From assembly GCA_964519985.1 (NCBI GenBank), contig CAZFMF010000001.1, forward strand, positions 186,001-250,000: a stretch of 64,000 nt of DNA, written 5' to 3'. A program made the translations under genes and the position numbers. This document shows, piece after piece, positions 26,393-34,449 of this stretch. Each line of letters starts with the position of its first letter. The stretch's first letter is position 1. The DNA is from JAIEOG01 sp964519985 (GTDB lineage: Bacteria; Bdellovibrionota; FAC87; UBA2466). The notes beneath the pieces are model-generated. The model worked only from the letters and a program-made list of their open reading frames with translations. It ran no database searches and was not told the origin of the DNA.

Positions 26393-28075
26393 ATGGGTCT
26401 GGCCTCCGAAACCTTCCTCTTCATCGATTGCCAAACAAGCGGTCTCAGCCCGTCGCAATCGGAAATTTTGGAAATCGGTTGGAGCTTTTCGATAGATCCC
26501 AAAGCTATCCACACCGCTTTGCTTTGCCCCGCGGACGCCGCCGCCGTGCCGGAGAAGGTCTGGAAGATCTTGGGCCTGTCTCCCGAAGCGTTCGCCGATG
26601 CGCTTTCGGCGGCTGAAGTTTGGCGCGCGGTAGTGACCGAAGCCAAGGCACTGGGCGTGACCGCGGTGGTCATCCACTATGCGGCGTTCGAGCAAGGGTT
26701 TTTGCGAGCGCTTCATTTAGCAGTCTTCGGCGAGAAAGAGCTGCCGTGGCCCGTCATCTGCACTTACCGCGTCGCCGGCCGCATTTGCGAGGAGCTGCCG
26801 GCGCGCACGCTGCGTGCGCTGAGCGGCTACCTCGGACAAGTGCTACCGCCGACCCAACGCTCCCTAGATCACGTTGCCGCCACGCAGCGGGTTTGGCAGT
26901 TTCTCCTCGAGCGGCTGCAAGAGCGCGAATCGATCACGACCTGGGAGGCGTTCCAACCTTGGTTTGGAGTGAAACCCATCGGACGGGTGAAAAAGGAAAA
27001 GCCGAAGCGGACCTACCTGATTTCTCCCGAAGTGCGTCGCCGCTTGCCGTTAGGTCCGGGAGTGTATGAAATGCGGTCGGGCGATGGGACTCTGCTCTAT
27101 ATCGGCAAGGCGACGTCTTTGCGGGCGCGCGTGGCCAGTTACTTTCAAAAGCGCAAAGGCGATCGCCAACGGCTACCCGAACTCATGACTCAGGTGCACG
27201 ACCTCCAAGTGATTGAGACCGCCACGCCCCTGGAAGCGGCCCTTTTGGAAACCGATCGGATTAAGCATTTTGAACCGCACTACAATACGGCGCTTCGCAA
27301 AAACGAGCGGCGGGTACTCTTTTTCAACTGGGATCTGGAGACCCACTCGGAATCGCGCACCCCGGAGCACCCCCTGGGGCCCTTCCTCCATGAAGAACCC
27401 TTTGAGTCGGTGGGGATTTTGATGCGCATCCTCAACGATGCCGCTACCGCTCTAGACGAAAGCATTCTAGTGCACCCCGTAGCGGAAGTGCGCCCCCGGT
27501 TGGAGGAGGTGCTGGCGGAGCTGGGAATCGGATCCGCCGAATCGGTGACGGCTTCCGAGCTGCTTCGGCTCGGGAAGAAGCTCCCCCCGCCACTCGAACC
27601 GACCGAGGAAATCGCCGATGAAGCCGACGCGCCCGATACGGACGCCATTGAGTTGACGCCCGCGGAACTGGAAGCAGAGATTCGGGCTTCGATCCTGCGC
27701 AAGCTGCGCCGGCCGGGCCGGGCTTTGCACCGAGCGCGCTGGCTAGTACGCATGGGCAATTGCCGCGCGGCCTGGCGGCTGGGGGCCGGCGATTCGGATC
27801 CGTGGCGCTACCTGGTGATGCAAGGAGGCCAGGTGCGCGACCGCGGGACCGTTGAGCACCTCGAAGCTTTGCCGGAGTACCGACGGGGGAAGGGAAGTGT
27901 GGTGCCCGCCGTTTCGGTCGAAGACTATGACCGCTTGCGGGTCCTGGTCACGGAGCTGACTCTGCTCGCGCGCCGCGTGCCGGTGCGGATCGAGTTTTCG
28001 CGCACGCGGTGTCTTGCGCGGGACGCGGGGACTTGGCTTTCGCGGGTGGCGTGGAACGAGGAACGCGCGCAATGA
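26393..28075 (+). CDS. DEDD exonuclease-like domain fused to UvrC-type GIY-YIG nuclease (Cho-like), 560 aa
   Basis: Residues 1-185 have a DnaQ-like fold pattern but key residues differ: motif I reads FIDCQTSG (Glu replaced by Gln), motif II HYAAFEQ (Asp replaced by Glu), motif III LDHVAATQ (Asp replaced by Thr), so the exonuclease is probably inactive. Residues about 218-305 are an intact GIY-YIG domain (GPGVYEM, LLYIGKA, Arg in LRARV, Glu in LEAALLETDRIKHFEP). The C-terminal ~250 residues are not recognised. It overlaps the helicase gene by ATGA. Probably a DNA incision enzyme for repair or defence. Confidence 0.87.
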   Translation: MGLASETFLFIDCQTSGLSPSQSEILEIGWSFSIDPKAIHTALLCPADAAAVPEKVWKILGLSPEAFADALSAAEVWRAVVTEAKALGVTAVVIHYAAFEQGFLRALHLAVFGEKELPWPVICTYRVAGRICEELPARTLRALSGYLGQVLPPTQRSLDHVAATQRVWQFLLERLQERESITTWEAFQPWFGVKPIGRVKKEKPKRTYLISPEVRRRLPLGPGVYEMRSGDGTLLYIGKATSLRARVASYFQKRKGDRQRLPELMTQVHDLQVIETATPLEAALLETDRIKHFEPHYNTALRKNERRVLFFNWDLETHSESRTPEHPLGPFLHEEPFESVGILMRILNDAATALDESILVHPVAEVRPRLEEVLAELGIGSAESVTASELLRLGKKLPPPLEPTEEIADEADAPDTDAIELTPAELEAEIRASILRKLRRPGRALHRARWLVRMGNCRAAWRLGAGDSDPWRYLVMQGGQVRDRGTVEHLEALPEYRRGKGSVVPAVSVEDYDRLRVLVTELTLLARRVPVRIEFSRTRCLARDAGTWLSRVAWNEERAQ

Positions 28076-30456
28076 AGAAGGTCAGCCTTTCCGTGCGCGA
28101 GTTTGCGTTGCCGGTCCCCCGCGTGGGCAGCATCGAAGCCAATTCCGGTTTTGGTTGGGCGGCGGCCGAGGGCCTGGCGATCCACCAAGCGGTGCAGGAA
28201 CTCAAACTCAAGGAAGACGCGGAGTACCAGTCCGAGGTCGCAATTGCGGCTACCTTCGAAAAGGGTGGATTTGAATTCCAAGTTGCGGGCCGCATTGACG
28301 GCTTGTACGACACCAAGACGCCGCTCATCGAAGAAATCAAATCTTGCTTCAATGTTTTTGATCTACGCAAGAAGCTCGTCGAGGAACAAGACACCCACCC
28401 CTATTGCCTGCAGCTCAAAACCTATGGGTATTTTTATTGGAAGCTCTATGGCGTGAAACCCGACTTAAGCCTGTATCTCGTATCCTCACGCAATCGCCAG
28501 GCCGAGACGTTTTCCCTACGACTGGATCTCGACGAATACGAAGCGTGGTTGGAACGGCGGCTCGAAGAGCTGGTGGGTGAAGCCGAACGGTGCGAGGCGT
28601 TAATCCAAAAACGCCGAAAATGGGCTAAGAGCTTTGCCTTTCCGTTCGAAAAACCGCGCGCCGGCCAGATGGAATTGATTGCCGACGTCGAGGCGGGGAT
28701 TGCGACGAGCACGCGAATGTTGATTCAAGCTCCCACCGGCCTCGGAAAAACTGCGGGCGTGCTCTATCCCGTCCTCAAAGATTCACTCGCACGGGGTCAG
28801 AACACGATTTACGTCACACCCAAGAACAGCCAGCACTCGGTTGCGGAAGATGCGGTCGATCGCTTCAAGGAGAACGGCACACCGGTGCGATCTTTAACCC
28901 TGACCGCGAAAGCCAAAATCTGTTTCAAGAACGAACCGCTCTGCAATCCCAAGTACTGTGAATACGCCAAGGGGCACTACTCAAAGGTCGCGGCGCACAA
29001 TCTGGCGGAAAAACTCTCGGCCAAGCGCAAGCTCACCACCCAAACGTTTCGGAAGCTAGGCGAGGAGTACCAGGTTTGTCCGTTCGAGCTGCAGTTCGAC
29101 GCCGCCGGCGAGGCCGATGTCGTGATTGCTGATTATAACTACGTCTTTGGTCCCCGGGCGTCGGGCCGGCTCTCCCCGGCGGGGGGCTCAAGGGTGGGCA
29201 AACCGAATCTAGTCATCGATGAGGCGCACAATCTTTACGCCCGATCGTTGGGCTACTACTCACCCGAGGTTTCGACTTACACGCTCTACAAAATGCGCGA
29301 GTCCATCGAGAACCTCTATCCCCGCTTTCAGGGCGAGGTGGCACGGCTCATTGACGAGTGCGAAGCCACCATCCGCGCCTGCCGTCCCGAGTCGGCTGGC
29401 AAGCCGCAGCTGATTGAAGCGCCGATTGCCGCGTTCATGGATCAAGATGCGAACTTGCGGGCTTTTCTCTCGCGCTACCTCGAAGCCGACGTGGATATCC
29501 AGCCTCGGGATGTTGTTCTACGCCTTTCGTACTACTGGTCCGAATTTACCGCCGCCTTAGAATTTGTGACCGAGCCCAAGCGCCCGGAATTTTTCACCAC
29601 CTACCGCCCGTTGCCCGGTAATGGTGGGTCGGTGCGGATCACCTGTTGCGATGCCTCGGAATTCATTCGGGAGTGCTATGACGAATATGGCCAGGTCGTC
29701 GGTTTCTCGGCGACACTTAAGCCATTTGAGTTCTACGCGAAACTCTCAGGTCTCGATCCCTCCACGACCAAAGTTTCCGAGTTTCAGTCTCCCTTTTCTC
29801 GCCAGCAGCGCAAGCTGCTCATCATCCCGCAGATCTCCACCAAGTTCAGCACGCGCGATAAGAACTACGACAAGATTGCGCAGGTAATTCGCCGCGTGAC
29901 CGAAATCAAAAGTGGGAACTACTTCGCGTTTTTTCCCAGCTTTGATTTTCTAGAAAAGGTGGTGCAGCGCTTTTCCCCGCCGGAAGGTTTTTCGGTCATC
30001 AGCCAAACGCGCTATATGAAAAACACCGATGTGCAAGATGTCGTCGAACACCTTGCGCGCCGAACCGTCCCGACGATCGTCTTTGCGGTGCAGGGCGGGG
30101 TGTTCTCGGAAGGGGTCGACTATCCCGGCGATATGCTGATTGGAGCCTTTGTGATTGGTCCGCCGCTCCCGAACTTTGAACTCGAACGCGAGCAGATGCG
30201 GGCCTACTACGAGAAGAACTATGGCGAGGGCTTTCACTACGCCTACAGCTACCCCGCGATGGCCAAAGCGGTGCAGGCCGCCGGCCGGGTGGTGCGCTCC
30301 GAAACCGATCGTGGGCTCATCGTGCTGATGGACAGTCGCTTTCTCGAGCCGGACTACACCCGCTCCATGCCCAAGGATTGGTTTGACGAGAGTCCGCGCG
30401 AGCTGGTCTCGGAGGCCATCCTCAAAGAAGTGAAAGAATTTTGGGAGCGGCCGTGA
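28072..30456 (+). CDS. PD-(D/E)XK nuclease plus Rad3/DinG-type Fe-S helicase, 794 aa
   Basis: ATG 28072 overlaps the preceding stop (ATGA). Residues 20-190 form a RecB/Cas4-like nuclease: AEGLAIHQ, GRIDGLYD and E88-I-K90, and a QLKTYGY helix. The helicase has Walker A APTGLGKT (from residue 220), Cys residues (KICFKNEPLC, KYCEY, QVCPF) fitting an XPD-type 4Fe-4S cluster, DEAH at 383-386 and a C-terminal QAAGRVVRSETDRG motif VI. It should unwind DNA 5' to 3' and cut it. It is co-transcribed with the GIY-YIG gene. Confidence 0.92.
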   Translation: MKKVSLSVREFALPVPRVGSIEANSGFGWAAAEGLAIHQAVQELKLKEDAEYQSEVAIAATFEKGGFEFQVAGRIDGLYDTKTPLIEEIKSCFNVFDLRKKLVEEQDTHPYCLQLKTYGYFYWKLYGVKPDLSLYLVSSRNRQAETFSLRLDLDEYEAWLERRLEELVGEAERCEALIQKRRKWAKSFAFPFEKPRAGQMELIADVEAGIATSTRMLIQAPTGLGKTAGVLYPVLKDSLARGQNTIYVTPKNSQHSVAEDAVDRFKENGTPVRSLTLTAKAKICFKNEPLCNPKYCEYAKGHYSKVAAHNLAEKLSAKRKLTTQTFRKLGEEYQVCPFELQFDAAGEADVVIADYNYVFGPRASGRLSPAGGSRVGKPNLVIDEAHNLYARSLGYYSPEVSTYTLYKMRESIENLYPRFQGEVARLIDECEATIRACRPESAGKPQLIEAPIAAFMDQDANLRAFLSRYLEADVDIQPRDVVLRLSYYWSEFTAALEFVTEPKRPEFFTTYRPLPGNGGSVRITCCDASEFIRECYDEYGQVVGFSATLKPFEFYAKLSGLDPSTTKVSEFQSPFSRQQRKLLIIPQISTKFSTRDKNYDKIAQVIRRVTEIKSGNYFAFFPSFDFLEKVVQRFSPPEGFSVISQTRYMKNTDVQDVVEHLARRTVPTIVFAVQGGVFSEGVDYPGDMLIGAFVIGPPLPNFELEREQMRAYYEKNYGEGFHYAYSYPAMAKAVQAAGRVVRSETDRGLIVLMDSRFLEPDYTRSMPKDWFDESPRELVSEAILKEVKEFWERP

Positions 30457-30490
30457 TCCCTCTAAGCGGGTGATCAGTAGGTTGCGCGCG

Positions 30491-30943
30491 TTACGGTCGA
30501 CAGACCAGCTTCGCTTGGTAGGTCTGGCCCGCCAACTCCACCGCCAACAACGCTTCGACGGCGCGGTGCTTCAGCGCATACTTTTCGCCACTGGAGGCAA
30601 CGCCTTCCACCACCGTCCAACCGTCTTCGATGTCTTGGCAACGGGTCGTATTGAATCGGAAGTAAGTCGGTTGGCCTTGCGGATCGGTCAGGGCGCCGTG
30701 AATGAAAAGGGTCTGGGTTGGGTAATCGATCTCCACGCGCGTGTACAAAGTTTTGGCTAACGGGTCTTTGCTTTCTTCCGAGCAATTGCCGGTCGGGATC
30801 GTCCGATTTGTCTCGCTCACCCATCCATGAAAACACGTCGTCGAGCTGCGCACCAGCGGCGGGGCCGGGTAAGGAGTCGACGGCCGGGAATAGCCACAGG
30901 ATCCGAGTATCGAAGCAACAGCGAACGCGAGTATTGATTTCAT
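30491..30943 (-). CDS. hypothetical lipoprotein, 150 aa
   Basis: ATG 30943 (MKSILAFAVASILGSCG) gives a lipobox with Cys at 16; an earlier in-frame start at 30955 is disfavoured. The mature part begins with a Pro-rich tether and holds three further Cys, with beta-strand character (TLYTRVEIDYPTQTLFIHGAL). Family unknown. Converges on the helicase gene with a short gap. Confidence 0.7.
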   Translation of the reverse strand: MKSILAFAVASILGSCGYSRPSTPYPAPPLVRSSTTCFHGWVSETNRTIPTGNCSEESKDPLAKTLYTRVEIDYPTQTLFIHGALTDPQGQPTYFRFNTTRCQDIEDGWTVVEGVASSGEKYALKHRAVEALLAVELAGQTYQAKLVCRP

Positions 30944-30995
30944 TTGAGCCCCCAATTGGCTGCCATTCTAGGCCAAAAAGAAATCCTTCGCAGGA

Positions 30996-31415
30996 ATGAA
31001 TCAAAAACGCTGCTCATTCTCAAATGCGATCGGTTTGGCCCTGGACTTTTCGCCCGCCCCGCAGGCGGCCCGCAACGTGGCCGCCGCCTTTGGTCTCGAT
31101 CGCGGTTGGTTAAACGCAGGCCCCGCTGCTCTCTCGCGGGATTTGTCGGCCGGTTGGCAGGCGAGGAGCAAAGTGGTTTTCCAGGGGAAGGCCCTGCAGA
31201 TTCGCGCTTTGGCCCGCGAGGATTTGCTAGCGAGCAAACTCTTTGCTTTCTGCGACCGCGAGAAAGATTTTGAGGATGTGCTGGGAATGAAACCGACGAA
31301 GCAAGAGTTGGATAAGCTTTTCCCCTGGGTGCTCCGGCGGGACGCTTCGGTCTATTGGCCGAAACACGTCGGCGATAGCTTCTCCCGATTGCGGAAGAGA
31401 TTGGGCTATGAGTAG
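30996..31415 (+). CDS. N-terminally truncated nucleotidyltransferase-like protein (DUF6036 type), 139 aa
   Basis: The visible block AAAFGLDRGWLNAGPAAL...RALAREDLLASKLFAFCDREKDFEDVL resembles the C-terminal half of DUF6036/AbiEii-like nucleotidyltransferase proteins, including the DLLAxKLxA and KDxEDV signatures. The N-terminal half with the GG/GSxxxDxD catalytic core is missing, and a divergent lipoprotein gene begins at 30943, leaving no room for it. Either a remnant or a minimal form. It overlaps the next gene by 8 bp. Confidence 0.6.
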   Translation: MNQKRCSFSNAIGLALDFSPAPQAARNVAAAFGLDRGWLNAGPAALSRDLSAGWQARSKVVFQGKALQIRALAREDLLASKLFAFCDREKDFEDVLGMKPTKQELDKLFPWVLRRDASVYWPKHVGDSFSRLRKRLGYE

Positions 31416-32082
31416 TTTCCTCGAAACGCATCAACCCAAACTGGTCTCGCTCGGATTCGCGTTCTATGGCGAGGCGGGACCCCTTGCCGCGGATCCCGAA
31501 AAAACGTTACTGGAGATCCTCCCCAGCTTCTTCGAAGATCGCAAAGTGTTTTGCATGCTTTTGACCTGGCTCGAAGTGGTTTCTGACTTGGTGCACGTGG
31601 AGCGATTGAAAGTATTGTCGCAAGGGTTGTCGCCGGAACACAAAGCCTTGCTGGCGGTCGTGGCGCTGAAGCGGCAAAAAGCGGATCGGCGTTGGAGTGC
31701 TATTTATCGGACGGTCCGCCGTGCGGCGGGGAAAGCAAAACTCATCGCGCCCCCGGAATATGCGGCGCCTTACTTGCTGTCGAAGTACGGGAAGGACGTG
31801 GAATGCGCCAAGCTGGGAATCGAAACCGCTTCCGTTTTGCCTGAGGATCGAAAGAAGATCTTAAGCCTCGAGGGCATCTTGCAAATCAATCCGTGGCTTC
31901 GGCTGCGGGCGATCATCGGACCGACATTTCGGGCGGACATCGCCTATCTGTATCTTTCCAAACAAGCGACGGGCCCCGTCGACGCCGCCCGCAGACTAGG
32001 TTGCGCGCGGGACACCGCCTACCGAAATTGGCGCGCGATTGTCGCGGCGGATATTGGGTCGCTATTAAAAATCGCACGCTAA
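31408..32082 (+). CDS. hypothetical protein with C-terminal HTH-like region, partner of the DUF6036-type gene, 224 aa
   Basis: Overlaps the truncated nucleotidyltransferase-like gene by 8 bp, the usual toxin/antitoxin-style arrangement. No signal peptide. Helical throughout; the C-terminus (ATGPVDAARRLGCARDTAYRNWRAIVA) reads like a helix-turn-helix. DUF6036-type genes commonly sit beside such a partner, which is often the regulator/antitoxin. Role is inferred from position only. Confidence 0.6.
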   Translation: MSSFLETHQPKLVSLGFAFYGEAGPLAADPEKTLLEILPSFFEDRKVFCMLLTWLEVVSDLVHVERLKVLSQGLSPEHKALLAVVALKRQKADRRWSAIYRTVRRAAGKAKLIAPPEYAAPYLLSKYGKDVECAKLGIETASVLPEDRKKILSLEGILQINPWLRLRAIIGPTFRADIAYLYLSKQATGPVDAARRLGCARDTAYRNWRAIVAADIGSLLKIAR

Positions 32083-32164
32083 AAAATCATAACTGCTTGT
32101 TTAAATGAGTCTTTTCGAGAAGGCTCTCGCCTTCCTCTCCCATAAAATGCTATAGAGCGCGGCG

Positions 32165-33145
32165 GTGAAGACGTTTTTTCTGATGTTGGCCTTGCTCAGT
32201 GTGGGCTCCGCGTACGGGGCTCCGGCCCAGTGCGCCACCCGGCTCTTTGTCGAGGGTTTCGACTTCGCACTCGCTGCCCAAAACCTGGAACTAGCTAGAG
32301 TGTGGCCCGAGCCTCAGGATCTGGATAGGATTATTGATTCTCTGCATTCCATCGAAGACCCAAGTCCGGAAATGGTGAGATTTCTGGAACTACTCGTGCC
32401 CGAGGTAGGTCGAGAAGAGTTTGGGCTAAAAGTCAGTACTCACTTAATTCTCTGGGGCAAATATTCATCCAGGGCCGTTTTTTTCGCTTTGGCTGACTAT
32501 GCCGAGCTCTTGATGGGCGGAAAGCCCGAGGGTCGCAGCGTTTTTTGCGCCCCCGGAGCGGATACGCGAGAGCTCCGCCAGAGTATCAAACACCAAGTGG
32601 TGCGGATGGGTAACGAGCTTCGGTCGGCGGAAGTGGGAGAACTCTTCGACGCCCTGAACACTTTGTACTTTTCCGATCTTCACACCGATCTTGACCGAGA
32701 GCGCGAGGCTCTCGCTCTGCCGCGGGGCATTGCCGACAAACTCGATCGGAAACGCCTAGCTTCCTCGGCGTTTGCGATTCACCCGAATATCCGAGCACGC
32801 CTCGAAATCGATCGGGATGATGAGACTTACCGAACACAGACTCCTTGGCGGAAAGGGTGGGAGTGTTACGGGCCCAATGTCGGTGCGCGTACGCTCATTG
32901 CCGAAATCGTCGCGGAGTGGGCGAGGGATCGTCAGTCGCCACTGAGCCTAAGGGCGGTCGAGATGTTGATTAAAATGGGGAAGGGGCAAGCGGTCACGGT
33001 TCGTACCTTCGAGCGCATTCTGCGCGAGCCTTCCAACTCCAACCCGGCGGTTGTGGCGCGGGTGGAAAGCTTCATGCAACGCGCGGTCGGGACGGAATTG
33101 GAAATCAAGGACGTGTCCGCGAATCTCCCGGCACTTTCGCCGTAG
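32165..33145 (+). CDS. secreted hypothetical protein, 326 aa
   Basis: GTG 32165 opens a signal peptide (KTFFLMLALLSVGSAYGAPA). Mature part helical, with many Arg and Glu, three Cys, and no catalytic motif I recognise. Converges on the 33154 gene with a 9-bp gap. It is close to two secreted paralogs but has no clear similarity to them. Confidence 0.68.
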   Translation: MKTFFLMLALLSVGSAYGAPAQCATRLFVEGFDFALAAQNLELARVWPEPQDLDRIIDSLHSIEDPSPEMVRFLELLVPEVGREEFGLKVSTHLILWGKYSSRAVFFALADYAELLMGGKPEGRSVFCAPGADTRELRQSIKHQVVRMGNELRSAEVGELFDALNTLYFSDLHTDLDREREALALPRGIADKLDRKRLASSAFAIHPNIRARLEIDRDDETYRTQTPWRKGWECYGPNVGARTLIAEIVAEWARDRQSPLSLRAVEMLIKMGKGQAVTVRTFERILREPSNSNPAVVARVESFMQRAVGTELEIKDVSANLPALSP

Positions 33146-33153
33146 CCTTCGGT

Positions 33154-33957
33154 TCAGATACGCGGGTGGGGATCCGTAAACCCAAGCAGCCTTTCGACTT
33201 TATAGATCGCTTCCAGAATACTGGGATGCGTTGGGTTGGGTGTGGCTCTCAAAGTCATTTGATACATCTTCAAGCGGGAGGAACGAGCGGTTTCGTCTAA
33301 GACGGCCCTTCCGGTGAAAGAAAGTCGGGGCAACGCTTTGGCGAGGGCTTCCAATCTTTCCGGGGGAACGCCTCTTACGTGCGAAAAAATCTTTCTAAGC
33401 TCATCTTGAGTATCCGTTTCGTCAGAAAACGTCGGAGGCGCCTCAAACAAATGGGCCTTTTCGTGATTGGCCACCGTGCCATCGGCGGGATTGGCGCAGA
33501 CCAGCCAAGTTTCAATGGCATTCACTAGGCTGGCGCTGCCCGGCCGATTGTCCAAGACCCGGGGTATCGTTGTCAGACGGTAGGCCAGCAGATAGTACAA
33601 GACCGCCCGACCCGCGGGCGGCAGCCGGTTGAGGTGCCAGGCAAAAGCCGAGAAATCGGGTGCGCCGGCTCGGGCGAAGAACGATTTGCCCGCGTTTTCG
33701 ATCGCTTGGTTTTGGGCTTCCGGGTCGAAAAGAAGCTCGGAACAATCGGGCACGGTGACGGCGGGGCCGGCGGCAGCGTCGACAAACGCCGAAAGCGTTT
33801 TCTCGACTTTTTGCGCGATGACCTCAGGGTAAGCGACGAACGGCCGCGCGGGACTAAATGACTCCTCAATGGCGAGTTTGACGGATACCGGCAACTCCGC
33901 CTTGGCCGGGAGTGAAAGCGCCGTCAGGAAAAGAACTACAGAAAGAGAGGAAACCAT
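33154..33957 (-). CDS. secreted protein, paralog of 36579-37439, 267 aa
   Basis: Signal peptide MVSSLSVVLFLTALSLPAKAE. Aligned with the 286-aa protein at 36579-37439 it shares ESFS near the N-terminus, WHLNRLPPAGRAVLYYLLA against HHLNKLPPAKRAVLYYVLA, LSFTGR/LSFSGR and a strongly conserved C-terminus (SILEAIYKVERLLGF then TDPH). One clear Cys is conserved (DCSELLF / DCAEIFL). Function unknown. The two are on the same strand, 2.6 kb apart. Confidence 0.72.
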   Translation of the reverse strand: MVSSLSVVLFLTALSLPAKAELPVSVKLAIEESFSPARPFVAYPEVIAQKVEKTLSAFVDAAAGPAVTVPDCSELLFDPEAQNQAIENAGKSFFARAGAPDFSAFAWHLNRLPPAGRAVLYYLLAYRLTTIPRVLDNRPGSASLVNAIETWLVCANPADGTVANHEKAHLFEAPPTFSDETDTQDELRKIFSHVRGVPPERLEALAKALPRLSFTGRAVLDETARSSRLKMYQMTLRATPNPTHPSILEAIYKVERLLGFTDPHPRI

Positions 33958-34072
33958 TCGCGGGTCACTAGCACATTCGCGGTCCCGGCGTCATCGCCGA
34001 GCTCCCATCTAATTCTGATAGGACGATCAGGATTTGGGGGCAATCGGACGGTCGTTTTGTTGGCCCGGGGTA

Positions 34073-34438
34073 TCAGGCCTGCTTTCCCTCAATGGTATTG
34101 AGCAAGGCGGTCAAATCAATCGGCTTTTGTATGACGGCGAGCCCATACAGTTCGCCCACCCGGTGGGCGTCGATGGAAGCCGATACAATGATGATGGTGA
34201 TTTGAGCGACAGGAGGCTGATCTTCAAGCGCCTCCAGAAATTCGTAGCCGTCCATGATCGGCATCATGAGATCCAGCAAGATCCAATCGAGCTTTTCGCC
34301 CGATGCGATTACGGCGAGGGCCTGCTTGCCGTTAAAAGCACAGATCGTTCGGAAACCGTTTAGCTCTAAGAAGGTTTTTAGGCTCGTGCTAATGGAAGTA
34401 TCGTCTTCCACTATCAAAATGGATTTGCGTCCGTCCAT
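34073..34438 (-). CDS. CheY-like response regulator receiver protein, 121 aa
   Basis: Single receiver domain: acidic pair EDD (11-13), phospho-acceptor Asp56 in LLDLMMP, Ser/Thr switch in IIIVSAS, Lys105 in VIQKPID. No output domain, so it probably passes phosphate to or docks on another protein. It lies 11 bp after the PAS histidine kinase and is the likely cognate partner. Confidence 0.93.
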   Translation of the reverse strand: MDGRKSILIVEDDTSISTSLKTFLELNGFRTICAFNGKQALAVIASGEKLDWILLDLMMPIMDGYEFLEALEDQPPVAQITIIIVSASIDAHRVGELYGLAVIQKPIDLTALLNTIEGKQA

Positions 34439-34449
34439 TCCCTGGTCCT

